In this document: piece after piece, positions 15,002-23,938 of the stretch
How the letters are laid out: each line of letters opens with the position of its first letter
Position numbering within the stretch: the first letter of the stretch is position 1
Assembly: GCA_947589575.1 (NCBI GenBank)
Contig: CANQBM010000001.1
Location: forward strand, 186,001 to 250,000
From: an uncultured Clostridia bacterium
GTDB taxonomy: Bacteria; Bacillota; Clostridia; Oscillospirales; Acutalibacteraceae
Direction of reading: 5' to 3'
Length of the DNA stretch: 64,000 nt
Program-made: the position numbers and the translations under genes
The notes under the pieces: generated by a model
Seen by the model: the letters and a program-made list of their open reading frames with translations, nothing else
Told to the model about the DNA's origin: nothing
The model's database searches: none

Positions 15002-16849
15002 TTAGTTGTCGTCAACCTCTGTGTAATCAGCGTCTGTATAGCCTGAATCTGCACCTCCGCCTGCCTGGTTCGGGTCAAAGCCTGCTCCTGCGGCGTTCGG
15101 ATCAGCGCCTGCCGCCTGTGCTGCCTCATAAAGTTTCTGTGACACTTCATAGAACTTGCTCTGTAAATCCTCCTGAGCTGTCTTGATTGCGTCAAGATTA
15201 TCACCCTTGAGAGCCTCTTTCAAAGCGTCTGTCTTTGTCTGAAGAGCAGATTTATCATCGGCGGAGAATTTATCTCCCTCTTCAGAAAGGAGCTTTTCTG
15301 TCTGGTATACCATCTGGTCAGCATTATTTCTAAGGTCGATTGCCTCTCTCTTTTTCTTATCCTCTTCTGCAAACTGCTCTGCCTCTTTAACAGCTTTGTC
15401 AATATCCTCCTTGCTCATATTTGATGATGCGGTGATGGATATATGCTGTTCTTTGCCTGTGCCGAGATCCTTTGCCGATACGTGTACAATACCGTTTGCG
15501 TCAATATCAAAGGTAACTTCAATCTGCGGAACACCGCGTCTTGCAGGAAGAATACCGTCGAGGTGGAACATACCGAGCGTTTTGTTATCCTTTGCAAACT
15601 CTCTTTCTCCCTGAAGAACATGAACCTCTACCGATGTCTGATTATCGGCTGCAGTAGAGAAAATCTGGCTCTTCTTTGTGGGGATAGTTGTGTTTCTTTC
15701 AATAATGACGGTGTTGATTCCACCCATAGTTTCAATACCGAGTGAAAGGGGAGTTACGTCAAGAAGAAGGAGTCCTTTAACATCACCGCCGAGAACTCCG
15801 CCCTGAAGAGCCGCGCCCATAGCAACGCACTCGTCAGGGTTGATTCCCTTGAACGGTTCTTTACCGCTGAACTTCTGAATAGCCTCCTGAACTGCCGGGA
15901 TTCTTGTTGAACCGCCTACGAGAAGCACCTTGTCAATATCGTTCATTGAAAGACCCGAGTCGCTCATTGCCTGACGGACAGGTCCCATAGTAGCCTCAAC
16001 AAGGTCTGCTGTCATTTCATTGAACTTAGCTCTTGAAAGTGTAAGCTCAAGGTGTTTAGGACCTGTTGCGTCTGCCGTGATGAACGGAAGGGAAATCTGC
16101 GCTGTAGTCATACCCGAAAGGTCGATTTTTGCTTTTTCGGCTGCTTCTTTTACTCTCTGCATTGCCATCTTGTCACCTGAAAGGTCAATGCCGTTGTCCT
16201 TTTTAAATTCGGCAACAATCCAGTCCATAATCTTTTTATCAAAATCGTCGCCGCCAAGACGGTTATTACCCGCTGTTGCAAGTACCTCCTGTACGCCGTC
16301 GCCCATTTCGATAATTGATACATCAAATGTTCCGCCGCCAAGGTCGTATACCATTACCTTCTGGTCGTCCTCCTTGTCAATGCCGAAAGCAAGCGCAGCG
16401 GCAGTAGGCTCGTTGATAATTCTTTTTACATCAAGACCTGCTATTTTGCCTGCGTCCTTTGTTGCCTGACGCTGAGCGTCTGTGAAATATGCTGGGACTG
16501 TAATAACAGCCTCGGTTACTGTTTCACCGAGATATGACTCTGCGTCAGCCTTAAGTTTTTGAAGAATAATAGCTGAAATTTCCTGAGGAGTGTAAGCCTT
16601 GCCGTCGATAGTTACCTTGTAATCAGAGCCCATGTGTCTCTTAATTGAAGAGATTGTTCTTTCTGGATTCGTGATTGCCTGGCGCTTTGCAACATTGCCC
16701 ACCATTCTTTCTCCGTCTTTTGAAAAAGCAACTACAGACGGGGTGGTTCTTGCGCCTTCCGCGTTTGTGATAACTACTGCTTCACCGCCTTCAATTACGC
16801 TTACACAGCTGTTTGTTGTACCTAAATCAATACCGATAATCTTTGACAT
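15002..16849 (-). CDS. dnaK: molecular chaperone DnaK (Hsp70)
   Basis: ATP-driven chaperone of the cytoplasm. The nucleotide-binding domain starts with [12 protein letters not shown], has the [10 protein letters not shown] and [12 protein letters not shown] signatures and the [11 protein letters not shown] motif; the substrate-binding domain (about 360-500) and a helical lid follow, and the tail is Gly/Ala rich, ending in an acidic VDDN (EEVD-like). Length 615 residues fits the Firmicutes form. It lies 27 bp after grpE, and both depend on the CIRCE-controlled promoter before hrcA; no second promoter is evident. Confidence 0.98.
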   Translation of the reverse strand: MSKIIGIDLGTTNSCVSVIEGGEAVVITNAEGARTTPSVVAFSKDGERMVGNVAKRQAITNPERTISSIKRHMGSDYKVTIDGKAYTPQEISAIILQKLKADAESYLGETVTEAVITVPAYFTDAQRQATKDAGKIAGLDVKRIINEPTAAALAFGIDKEDDQKVMVYDLGGGTFDVSIIEMGDGVQEVLATAGNNRLGGDDFDKKIMDWIVAEFKKDNGIDLSGDKMAMQRVKEAAEKAKIDLSGMTTAQISLPFITADATGPKHLELTLSRAKFNEMTADLVEATMGPVRQAMSDSGLSMNDIDKVLLVGGSTRIPAVQEAIQKFSGKEPFKGINPDECVAMGAALQGGVLGGDVKGLLLLDVTPLSLGIETMGGINTVIIERNTTIPTKKSQIFSTAADNQTSVEVHVLQGEREFAKDNKTLGMFHLDGILPARRGVPQIEVTFDIDANGIVHVSAKDLGTGKEQHISITASSNMSKEDIDKAVKEAEQFAEEDKKKREAIDLRNNADQMVYQTEKLLSEEGDKFSADDKSALQTKTDALKEALKGDNLDAIKTAQEDLQSKFYEVSQKLYEAAQAAGADPNAAGAGFDPNQAGGGADSGYTDADYTEVDDN

Positions 16850-16876
16850 AATTAGTCCTCCTATATTAATTATAAT

Positions 16877-17395
16877 TTAGTTGGCTGTTTTGACCATTGC
16901 GGGTCTTACAACCTTGTCTTTTATTTTATAGCCTTTTTGGAAAACGTCTATGATTACATTTGATTCCAAGTTGTCATCCTCAACGTGCATTACTGCATTG
17001 TGGAGATTCGGGTCAAACTGTTCACCGCTTTCACCGTAGGCTGTAACGCCAAGCTTTTCAAGCGATGCCATAAGACCGTCGTAGGTCATCTGAACACCCT
17101 TCTTAAGTCCTTCATAATCCTCCTGCTCGTTTGACAAGGCTCTTTCAAGATTGTCAATAGCCGATAGAATTTCCGAAACTGTTTTAGCTGTCGCAAAGGC
17201 AAAACTCTCGTTTTTTTCCTTTTCGGAGCGTTTGCGGAAGTTAGCGTATTCCGCAGTAACTCTTAAGAGCTGGTCTTTAGTATCGGAGAGTTCTTTTTCA
17301 AGAGGATTTATTTCTTCTTCTGCCTTTTCCTCCTGTTCGGGTTCTTTCTTTTCTTTTTTTTCCTCATCCTTTATTTCTGTTTTCTTTTTACTCAT
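16877..17395 (-). CDS. grpE: nucleotide exchange factor GrpE
   Basis: Releases ADP from DnaK. The N-terminus is a long Lys/Glu-rich disordered segment (to about residue 35), followed by a coiled coil (LSDTKDQLLRVTAEYANFRKR, which holds the conserved ANFRKR core) and the C-terminal beta wing (DPNLHNAVMHVED, VFQKGYKIKDKVVRPAMV). 172 residues, normal. Its start overlaps the hrcA stop by four bases (ATGA), so translation of the two is coupled. Confidence 0.96.
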   Translation of the reverse strand: MSKKKTEIKDEEKKEKKEPEQEEKAEEEINPLEKELSDTKDQLLRVTAEYANFRKRSEKEKNESFAFATAKTVSEILSAIDNLERALSNEQEDYEGLKKGVQMTYDGLMASLEKLGVTAYGESGEQFDPNLHNAVMHVEDDNLESNVIIDVFQKGYKIKDKVVRPAMVKTAN

Positions 17396-18423
17396 TTTGT
17401 GCCTCCTTTTGAGAGTAGAGAGTCTACTTTATTAAATATATATTCTGCGCATGGAATAATTGTTTTGTAATCAATTCTCATTGAACCGATTATTCCAAGT
17501 GTTGCTGTCTGATTGTTGCCGTATGTGAATTTTGATATAAAGGTTGATGTGTTTTTCAATTCAAACAGTGGATTTTCGTCACCGATAAAAACTGTACGGT
17601 TAATATTTGTTTTTGCAAAATATTTTGAAAATTCAATCATTTTTTCCTTGTCCGCAAGGAAAGATAGAATTTTGTGGACATCGTTTCCAAGCTCTTCATG
17701 AGAAAGCAGGTTTGTTTCACCTTCAAGTATAAGCTTGCTCTGCGATGCCTCGTTGCAAAGCGAACATAATGATGTCAGAACGGGCAAAAGGTCAAATACC
17801 CTTTCCCCGGCGATTAAAACGGAGCGTTGAACGAGAGATAGATTTACCTCTGTCAATGGCGTTCCTATAAACAGTCTGTTCATTACCTCATAGAATAAAA
17901 ACCTGAAATCTTCATTAACGGGGCAGGAAATGTTGATAAGAGAGGATTTAATCTTACTGCCGACAGTCAGCATAACAAGCATTGCTTTTGACTTGCCCGC
18001 GGGAATTAAATCAACACCCTGTATGCAGTCAAGCGGATCCTCAATACCGCAGCAAAAACCGATACAATGTGTGTATTGCGCAAGGAGTCTTGCCGCGTCG
18101 GATAACAGTCGTTCGGGATCTCCTGCGTTTACCGAAAGCGCTTCGCTTATTTTTTGCTTGTCATATTTGGACATATCCTTTGGTACCATAAGACTGTCAA
18201 TGTAATATCTGTATGATGCCTTGCTCGGAATACGTCCACCGCTTGTATGTCTTTGTTCAAGATACCCGAGGTCAGAGAGGTATGCCATCTCGTTTCTGAT
18301 AGTGGCGCTGGAAACAGAATAGGGAAGAAGCCGGCACAGAGTTTTTGATCCCATCGGCTCGCCTGTGCGCAGATAATGCTCAATTATCAGATTGAGTATT
18401 GCCAAACGTCTTTCGCTGATCAT
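17392..18423 (-). CDS. hrcA: heat-inducible transcription repressor HrcA
   Basis: Winged-helix repressor that binds CIRCE and is kept active by the GroE chaperonin. The N-terminal helix-turn-helix region reads RRLAILNLIIEHYLRTGEPMGSKTL and SSATIRNEMAYLSDLGYLEQRHTSGGRIPS, the hallmark of the family, followed by a GAF-like domain and dimerisation region. With the chosen ATG it has 343 residues. An ATG eight codons upstream is in frame, but the AGAGGTG ribosome binding site lies between the two, so the downstream one is preferred. First gene of the dnaK operon and itself under CIRCE, hence autoregulated. Confidence 0.96.
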   Translation of the reverse strand: MISERRLAILNLIIEHYLRTGEPMGSKTLCRLLPYSVSSATIRNEMAYLSDLGYLEQRHTSGGRIPSKASYRYYIDSLMVPKDMSKYDKQKISEALSVNAGDPERLLSDAARLLAQYTHCIGFCCGIEDPLDCIQGVDLIPAGKSKAMLVMLTVGSKIKSSLINISCPVNEDFRFLFYEVMNRLFIGTPLTEVNLSLVQRSVLIAGERVFDLLPVLTSLCSLCNEASQSKLILEGETNLLSHEELGNDVHKILSFLADKEKMIEFSKYFAKTNINRTVFIGDENPLFELKNTSTFISKFTYGNNQTATLGIIGSMRIDYKTIIPCAEYIFNKVDSLLSKGGTK

Positions 18424-18455
18424 CCTTTCCACACCTCTCCGTGTCATTTATGATG

Positions 18456-18482
18456 TTAGCACTCTAAGTATGCGAGTGCTAA
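18456..18482. promoter_or_regulatory. CIRCE operator (HrcA binding site)
   Basis: Perfect inverted repeat TTAGCACTC - nine bases - GAGTGCTAA, located between the promoter and the hrcA start. All nine bases of both arms match the consensus. Confidence 0.98.
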
Positions 18483-18492
18483 TCCTGCTATA

Positions 18493-18521
18493 ATAGTATA
18501 TCCATTTTTATAATTTGTCAA
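18493..18521 (-). promoter_or_regulatory. SigA promoter of hrcA-grpE-dnaK-dnaJ
   Basis: Minus strand TTGACA (18521-18516), 17-bp spacer, TACTAT (18498-18493). Its start point falls at the edge of CIRCE, the standard arrangement for HrcA repression. Confidence 0.85.
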
Positions 18522-18568
18522 TAGTTTTTTCCTAAAAACGTAAAAAATTCATCTTTTGGAAATAAATT

Positions 18569-18598
18569 AATAGCGGTGACATTAAGACACCGCTATTT
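18569..18598. terminator. terminator of the CHAP amidase gene
   Basis: Ten-bp stem AATAGCGGTG / CACCGCTATT with a nine-base loop. In minus-strand reading it follows the CHAP gene and is followed by AATTTATTT. Confidence 0.75.
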
Positions 18599-18607
18599 TA
18601 TATAATG

Positions 18608-19267
18608 TTATTTATTAAGCAGACAGTTTATTTTTGGATTCATGATAGTGTTGTTGCTCTGTGAAAATTCAAGAGCGGTAAAGCATGTTTTTTCCTGAGG
18701 CTCAAAATATTGTTCCTCCATTTTATAAGAGCGCTGTTTTTTCGGCTCTTCCTCAACAGGCGTTTTCTCCTCGGGCTCATTATATGCGTAAATGTAGCCG
18801 TAAAAGTACTGACCGTAGTGAGAGGACATATCATAATAAACATTTGTGTTAAAGTAGTTTCCTCCCCAGTGCGATTCCGAAACGGTTATTGCTCCGTCTT
18901 GCGCAATATCTTCAACTACCGCAACGTGTCCTGACCAGCAGGCTATTGCTCCGAGCTTAGGTTCTTTACCGTAATCATAGTAATTGTTTGATTTGTTGAT
19001 AAACCACCACTCTCCCGCGTTGCCGTGGTCAATAAGCGGTCTATCCCCGTTAAGCTCATAAATTCTGCCAAACGCGTAAGCGACACAGTTTGGCATACCG
19101 TAACCTGTTTGGGAGTAGGCGTTAAGCTCACCTGTGTAGTACGGCTCACCCTGAGGAGCTGTCAGCCTTGGTACAAAATTCTGTGCGAATACCGTTGTCG
19201 GAAATACGGCTAATATAATAAAAGTTAACAAAAAGGTTACAATGCTGTTTTTAAATAATTTTTTCAT
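18608..19267 (-). CDS. secreted CHAP-domain peptidoglycan amidase/endopeptidase
   Basis: Sec signal peptide (MKKLFKNS, hydrophobic core, VFA cleavage region near residue 28), then a CHAP domain in which Cys61 (MPNCVAYAFGR) and His114 (WSGHVAVVED) form the catalytic pair; ESHWGGNYFN at about 131-140 is typical of CHAP hydrolases. The C-terminal 60 residues are Pro/Glu rich and of unknown role. It would cut peptidoglycan cross-links or the amide bond outside the cell. AGGAGG lies before the ATG. It is a single gene; a WalR-like box lies upstream (separate entry). Confidence 0.87.
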   Translation of the reverse strand: MKKLFKNSIVTFLLTFIILAVFPTTVFAQNFVPRLTAPQGEPYYTGELNAYSQTGYGMPNCVAYAFGRIYELNGDRPLIDHGNAGEWWFINKSNNYYDYGKEPKLGAIACWSGHVAVVEDIAQDGAITVSESHWGGNYFNTNVYYDMSSHYGQYFYGYIYAYNEPEEKTPVEEEPKKQRSYKMEEQYFEPQEKTCFTALEFSQSNNTIMNPKINCLLNK

Positions 19268-19381
19268 AAATCCTCCTTTAACAAATGGTTTTTACAAAAG
19301 AATAATACCATTTGCCTGAAATATGTTGCATTTTATCATAAAAGAAGTTTCGTAATCTATGGCAATGCTCAACAACGATTT

Positions 19382-19398
19382 TGTAATCTTTTTGTCAT
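19382..19398 (+). promoter_or_regulatory. possible WalR-type box in the 330-bp region upstream of the CHAP gene
   Basis: TGTAAT-CTTTT-TGTCAT differs by one base from the WalR consensus TGTWAH-N5-TGTWAH, and a further TGTAAC follows. It lies about 115 bp before the CHAP amidase start, on the opposite strand. WalRK controls CHAP-type hydrolases in other Firmicutes. The rest of 19268-19596 is AT-rich and has a TTGACA at 19434 without a fitting -10, then the malic enzyme terminator. Confidence 0.25.
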
Positions 19399-19533
19399 AT
19401 TTGTAACAATTTAACAAACTTTTATCAAAACTATTGACAAAAAAACGCCTTTTAATAAACTTTTGTCTATATTTATAACATCGGGCGGGTCTTATTTATA
19501 TGAATTTCCTAATATGTAAATTATATACAAACT

Positions 19534-19566
19534 AAAACCACCTTGCTTTATCAGCAAAGTGGTTTT
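19534..19566. terminator. terminator of the glpK-Ldh2-malic enzyme operon
   Basis: Fourteen-base arms AAAACCACCTTGCT / AGCAAAGTGGTTTT with one mismatch and a five-base loop; A- and T-runs on both sides, about 30 bp after the malic enzyme stop. Confidence 0.82.
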
Positions 19567-19596
19567 TAATAATACTTATTATATTATAATGTAATG

Positions 19597-20769
19597 CTAT
19601 AATCCGGCGACGCCGTCCTTGATTGCCGCATCGGCAACAGCTTTGGCAACCGTATCCTTTATTCTTTCATCAAATGCGTACGGAAGAATATAGTCGGGTG
19701 TAAGTTTATCCTCGTCAACAAGTGACGCAATGGCGTACGCTGCGGCTATTTTCATATTTTCGGTAATAGCGCTGGCTCTTACATCCAGCGCGCCGCGGAA
19801 GATACCGGGGAATGCAACAACATTGTTGATTTGATTCGGGAAGTCGGAACGTCCTGTTCCCACAATTTTTGCGCCTGCCGCCTTTGCCTCGTCGGGCATA
19901 ATTTCCGGTGTGGGATTTGCCATGGCAAGGACAATCGGGTCGCTGTTCATTGTCTTAATCATATCCTGAGTAAGAACTCCCGGAGCGGACACTCCGATAA
20001 AAATATCCGTCCCTTTAACAGCGTCTGCAAGCGAGCCTTTGGTCATTTCTCTGTTAGTTACTTTGGCGATATTTTCCTTTGAGGGATTGAGGTTTTCCCT
20101 GCCCTCATAAATAGCGCCTGTTCGGTCGCAAAGTATAACGTCGCGGAGACCGAGTGTCATAAGCAGTTTTGCAATAGCAATACCGGCGGCGCCAGAGCCG
20201 TTGATAACGGCTTTACAGTCCGAAAGAGCTTTGCCTGTCAGCTTTGTTGCGTTTATCAATGCGGCGGAAACAACAACGGCGGTTCCGTGCTGGTCATCGT
20301 GAAAAATAGGTATGTCACATCTTTCCTTGAGCTTTTCCTCAATTTCAAAGCAGCGTGGAGCGGCTATGTCCTCAAGATTTATTCCGCCGAAAGAGCCGCT
20401 GATGTTATAAACGGTTTCAACAAACTCATCAACATTTTTTGTGCGCACACAGAGCGGAAACGCGTCAACATCACCGAATTCTTTAAAAAGTACGCATTTT
20501 CCCTCCATTACAGGCATACCCGCCTCCGGGCCTATATCACCCAAACCGAGTACAGCGGTTCCGTCTGTGATAACGGCAACCATATTCCAGCGGCGTGTAA
20601 GCTCCCAGCTTTTTTTATAGTCCTTTTGAATTGCAAGACACGGCTCGGCAACTCCCGGAGTATACGCAAGCGAAAGGGAGTCTTTGTCATTAACTTTAGC
20701 TCTCGCTGTTACCTCCAGCTTGCCTTTCCACTCACCGTGCAGTTTTAATGATTCTTTACGATAATCCAT
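19597..20769 (-). CDS. malic enzyme (malate dehydrogenase, oxaloacetate-decarboxylating)
   Basis: Oxidatively decarboxylates malate to pyruvate. Short bacterial type of 390 residues: SLAYTPGVAEPC near the N-terminus, the catalytic segment DGTAVLGLGDIGPEAGMPVMEGK, the metal motif IPIFHDDQHGTAVV, and the Rossmann loop NGSGAAGIAIA. No C-terminal phosphotransacetylase-like domain is present. It is the third gene after glpK and the Ldh2-type dehydrogenase (25-bp gap). The co-factor (NAD or NADP) cannot be read with confidence. It may supply pyruvate and NAD(P)H from malate. Confidence 0.94.
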   Translation of the reverse strand: MDYRKESLKLHGEWKGKLEVTARAKVNDKDSLSLAYTPGVAEPCLAIQKDYKKSWELTRRWNMVAVITDGTAVLGLGDIGPEAGMPVMEGKCVLFKEFGDVDAFPLCVRTKNVDEFVETVYNISGSFGGINLEDIAAPRCFEIEEKLKERCDIPIFHDDQHGTAVVVSAALINATKLTGKALSDCKAVINGSGAAGIAIAKLLMTLGLRDVILCDRTGAIYEGRENLNPSKENIAKVTNREMTKGSLADAVKGTDIFIGVSAPGVLTQDMIKTMNSDPIVLAMANPTPEIMPDEAKAAGAKIVGTGRSDFPNQINNVVAFPGIFRGALDVRASAITENMKIAAAYAIASLVDEDKLTPDYILPYAFDERIKDTVAKAVADAAIKDGVAGL

Positions 20770-20794
20770 TTTGCAAATACCTCTGTAAATTAAT

Positions 20795-21907
20795 TTATTT
20801 CTCCCAAGGGAATTTATATTGTGTCAGACCGAGCTCGTCACGAACGGCTATAATTTCCTTTTGCACCGATTCGTTAATAGGAACTCCGCTGTCTTTTCTC
20901 TCCTGCCAAATATTCCATTCCTTTTCACCGGCGGTATATATTTTTTCGCAGCCGGGGGCCTTTTCTGAATTACGGACAGAACGGAGAATTTCTCCTGCTT
21001 TTTTTCTTGTCAGCTCTTCTCCGAGGAAGTGGTTTGTGTCAATCGCTATGAAGAAGTGACCGAGATGATATGGTCTGATATTTCCGTTTTCATCTTTTCC
21101 GTCAAGCTCCTTGCCGTAGCTTCCGTCCTGAAGAATTGCGGAAAGAAGTTCAATCACCATTGCGTATCCGTAACCCTTATACCCGCCGAGAGATTCACCA
21201 ATACCGCCGAGAGTTGTAAGAGCAGCCTCTCCCTGACGAATTTTTTTAAGGGCAATGCCTGAATCTCCTTCAATCGGCTGGCCGTCTCTGCCGATTATCG
21301 TTCCGGGATGAACATTCTCGCCTATTCTTTCATAGTATTCAATTTTACCGTTTTGTGTTATAGATGTGGCGCAGTCAATAACAAAATCAAAATCCTCATC
21401 AGTAGGAATTCCGATTGTGAGCGGATTTGTGCCGAACATACCCTCAACGCCAAAGGTCGGAGCAACCGAAGGCCTTGCGTTTGTGCCTGTAATGCCTATA
21501 CAGCCCTGCTTGGCAGCCATTGTGGCATAATAGCCCGCGATACCGTAGTGGCATGAATTACGCACTGCCACCATACCCATACCGTATTTCTTAGCTTTGT
21601 CAATAGCCATTTGCATTGACCTGTATCCGATAACCTGGCCCATTCCGTTATGTCCGTCAACGACAGCCGTTGTCGGTGTTTTCTTAATAATTTCAAAATT
21701 TGTTACAGGGTTCTGAATTCCTGCCTTGATTCTGTCAAGATAAATCGGTTTAAATCTGTTACAGCCGTGGCTTTCAATACCGCGTCTGTCAGATTCGAGC
21801 AAAACGTCGGTGCATATTTTTGCATCCTCTTTTGGAACACCATAGCCTATAAACGCGTCTGTTACAAAGTCTGTAATTAAATCCCATGGACATATTACCT
21901 TACCCAT
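20795..21907 (-). CDS. Ldh2-family (malate/L-lactate type) dehydrogenase
   Basis: NAD(P)-dependent 2-hydroxyacid dehydrogenase of the YlbC/AllD/ComC family, unrelated in fold to classical MDH/LDH. Landmarks: LLESDRRGIESHGCNRF at about 32-48 (the catalytic SHG), RNSCHYGIAGYYATMA, and FGVEGMFGTNPLTIGIPT followed by FVIDCATS. 370 residues is slightly longer than usual. Members oxidise malate, lactate, ureidoglycolate or sulfolactate; placement directly before a malic enzyme favours malate, by inference. It lies 26 bp after glpK, so the three genes form one unit. Confidence 0.88.
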   Translation of the reverse strand: MGKVICPWDLITDFVTDAFIGYGVPKEDAKICTDVLLESDRRGIESHGCNRFKPIYLDRIKAGIQNPVTNFEIIKKTPTTAVVDGHNGMGQVIGYRSMQMAIDKAKKYGMGMVAVRNSCHYGIAGYYATMAAKQGCIGITGTNARPSVAPTFGVEGMFGTNPLTIGIPTDEDFDFVIDCATSITQNGKIEYYERIGENVHPGTIIGRDGQPIEGDSGIALKKIRQGEAALTTLGGIGESLGGYKGYGYAMVIELLSAILQDGSYGKELDGKDENGNIRPYHLGHFFIAIDTNHFLGEELTRKKAGEILRSVRNSEKAPGCEKIYTAGEKEWNIWQERKDSGVPINESVQKEIIAVRDELGLTQYKFPWEK

Positions 21908-21933
21908 AATAAAAGCAACTCCTTTTTATTTTA

Positions 21934-23436
21934 TTATCCTGCCCAGTTGCGCGAGCGTTCAACCGCGCGTTTCCAGTCGGAATACTTTTTGTTTCTCAAT
22001 GAAGTTTCCATAGACGGAATGAATATCTTATCAACCTGACGGTTTGCCTCAATTTCCTCCATGCTTTCCCATACTCCCGTTGCCAGTCCTGCGCAGTATG
22101 CGGCGCCTAAAGCAGTTGTTTCAATATTTTTAGGTCTGTTTACTGTGACTCCTGTCATATCAGCCTGTATCTGCATCATTATATCGGATACCGACGCGCC
22201 GCCGTCAACCCTCAGGTCTTTAAGAATAATATCCGAATCGCTCATCATTGCCTCAAGCAAATCAGTCATTTGATATGTAATGCTTTCCAGCACTGCGCGG
22301 CAGATGTGTTTTTTGTTTACACCGCGTGTAAGTCCTATCATAATACCCCGTGCATACATATCCCAGTAAGGAGCGCCGAGTCCCGTAAATGCCGGTACGA
22401 AATAAAGACCGTTTGAATCCTCAACCTCCGCTGCAAGCTCGTCACATTCAGGCGCCGAATGAATAAGCTCAAGCTCATCCCTTAGCCATTTGATAACAGA
22501 ACCCGCGTTGAAAGCTGAACCCTCCAGTGCATATGTTATTTTATCTCCGATACCCCACGCAATACCCGAAAGAAGATTTGAACGGGAGCTTACACTTTTG
22601 TTTCCCGTATTCATTAAAAGGAAACAGCCTGTGCCGTAGGTATTTTTTGCCTGACCCGCGCTAAAGCAGCCCTGACCGAATAATGCGCTCGGCTGGTCTC
22701 CGATAGCGCCGGCTATCGGAACGCCGGCAATATCCTCAATACCTGTGATTTTTGCCGTTTTGCCGTAAATACAGCTTGACGGTTTAACCTCGGGCAGCAT
22801 ACTCATCGGTATTCCGAGCTTTTCACAAAGAAACGGATCCCAGCAAAGCTTTTCAATATCAAAAAGCATTGTTCGGCATGCGTTTGAATAGTCGGTCACA
22901 TGAACCTTGCCGTTTGTCAAATTCCATATAAGCCAGGTGTCAACAGTGCCAAAGAGAAGCTCGCCTTTTTCTGCCCTCTCTCTTGCGCCCTCAACATTGT
23001 CAAGAATCCATTTTATTTTTGTTGCGCTGAAATATGCGTCAATTAAAAGACCTGTGGTTTCTTTAATGTAGTCGCCGAGACCTTCCGCTTTCAGCTCTTC
23101 ACAATACTTTGCGGTTCTGCGGCATTGCCATACAATTGCGTTGCATACAGGCTTGCCTGTTTCTTTATCCCATACTATTGTAGTTTCTCTTTGGTTGGTT
23201 ATACCTATACCGGCAATATCTTCAGGATTAACTTTTTCAAGTCTTAAACATGAAAGGATAGCGCTTATTTGTGAAAATAAAATTTCCATAGGGTCATGTT
23301 CAACCCAGCCGTTTTCAGGATAATACTGAGTAAATTCGTTTTGCGCCTTGGCAATAATTTCGCCTTTCTTGTTGAATATAATAGCGCGTGAGGATGTTGT
23401 TCCCTGGTCCAGAGCCATAATATACTTTTCAGACAT
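21934..23436 (-). CDS. glpK: glycerol kinase
   Basis: Phosphorylates glycerol to sn-glycerol 3-phosphate with ATP. FGGY-family landmarks: [15 protein letters not shown] at the N-terminus, [28 protein letters not shown], and [11 protein letters not shown] in the C-terminal half. 500 residues, normal. AGGGGAG precedes the ATG. First gene of the operon with the Ldh2 dehydrogenase and malic enzyme; no glpF or glpD is adjacent. The His/Arg that PTS phosphorylates in Gram-positive GlpK was not clearly placed. Regulation is not visible beyond a short AT-rich upstream region. Confidence 0.97.
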   Translation of the reverse strand: MSEKYIMALDQGTTSSRAIIFNKKGEIIAKAQNEFTQYYPENGWVEHDPMEILFSQISAILSCLRLEKVNPEDIAGIGITNQRETTIVWDKETGKPVCNAIVWQCRRTAKYCEELKAEGLGDYIKETTGLLIDAYFSATKIKWILDNVEGARERAEKGELLFGTVDTWLIWNLTNGKVHVTDYSNACRTMLFDIEKLCWDPFLCEKLGIPMSMLPEVKPSSCIYGKTAKITGIEDIAGVPIAGAIGDQPSALFGQGCFSAGQAKNTYGTGCFLLMNTGNKSVSSRSNLLSGIAWGIGDKITYALEGSAFNAGSVIKWLRDELELIHSAPECDELAAEVEDSNGLYFVPAFTGLGAPYWDMYARGIMIGLTRGVNKKHICRAVLESITYQMTDLLEAMMSDSDIILKDLRVDGGASVSDIMMQIQADMTGVTVNRPKNIETTALGAAYCAGLATGVWESMEEIEANRQVDKIFIPSMETSLRNKKYSDWKRAVERSRNWAG

Positions 23437-23502
23437 AATTATTTACTCCCCTCAAACTACTGCCGGTATTTACAGGCAGTCGGTTATCGTTATTAAAATA
23501 AT

Positions 23503-23528
23503 AAAAGCAGGTATTACCCTGCTTTTAT
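23503..23528. terminator. terminator of acpP
   Basis: Nine-bp stem AAAAGCAGG / CCTGCTTTT, loop of six bases, T-rich flanks; in minus-strand reading it follows acpP and separates it from glpK. Confidence 0.8.
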
Positions 23529-23602
23529 TTTACTTTATTTATTTTTTAAAGTCAATGATGTATAGACTTTTGCTTTTGATGTTATATATTAAAAATAAAC
23601 GG

Positions 23603-23830
23603 CTATATATTGTTTTCAACATAAGTTATTATGTCGTTTACACTTTCCATTTTTTCTACTATTTCATCGGGAACCTCGATGCCGAACTCATCCTCAACGG
23701 ACATTACAATGTCTATAGCGTCAAGGCTGTCTGCTCCCAAATCCTCGACAATAAGACTTTCGGTAGTTATACTATCCTCGTCAATATCAAGCTGTTCGGA
23801 AAGAATAGCTTTGATTTTTTCAAATACCAT
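23603..23830 (-). CDS. acpP: acyl carrier protein
   Basis: Carries acyl chains on a 4'-phosphopantetheine arm during fatty acid (or other acyl) synthesis. 75 residues; the attachment serine is in LGADSLDAIDIVM, and the acidic helix II is intact. The sequence is that of a fatty-acid ACP, but the gene stands alone, away from fab genes, with its own promoter and terminator, so a specialised role cannot be excluded. GGGGTGA precedes the ATG. Confidence 0.92.
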   Translation of the reverse strand: MVFEKIKAILSEQLDIDEDSITTESLIVEDLGADSLDAIDIVMSVEDEFGIEVPDEIVEKMESVNDIITYVENNI

Positions 23831-23882
23831 AATGATTCACCCCAAAAAGTAGTTGTTAATGTTAATATGTTATGTTATTATC

Positions 23883-23911
23883 ATATTATATAATTCCTAT
23901 TAAATTGTCAA
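23883..23911 (-). promoter_or_regulatory. SigA promoter of acpP
   Basis: Minus strand TTGACA (23911-23906), 17-bp spacer, TAATAT (23888-23883), about 50 bp before the acpP start; divergent from aroE. Confidence 0.7.
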
Positions 23912-23938
23912 TAAATTTTTTTAACAGAGGTAATATAA

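Noticed and set aside
15396-15745. Several open frames of 70-100 codons on the plus strand inside dnaK
   Set aside because: They lie opposite highly conserved dnaK codons, have no ribosome binding site and overlap each other; shadows.
16020-16469. 149-codon plus-strand frame opposite dnaK
   Set aside because: Shadow of a GC-richer conserved gene; no ribosome binding site.
23348-23893. 181-codon plus-strand frame across the glpK-acpP region
   Set aside because: Overlaps two strong genes on the other strand and a terminator and has no start signal.
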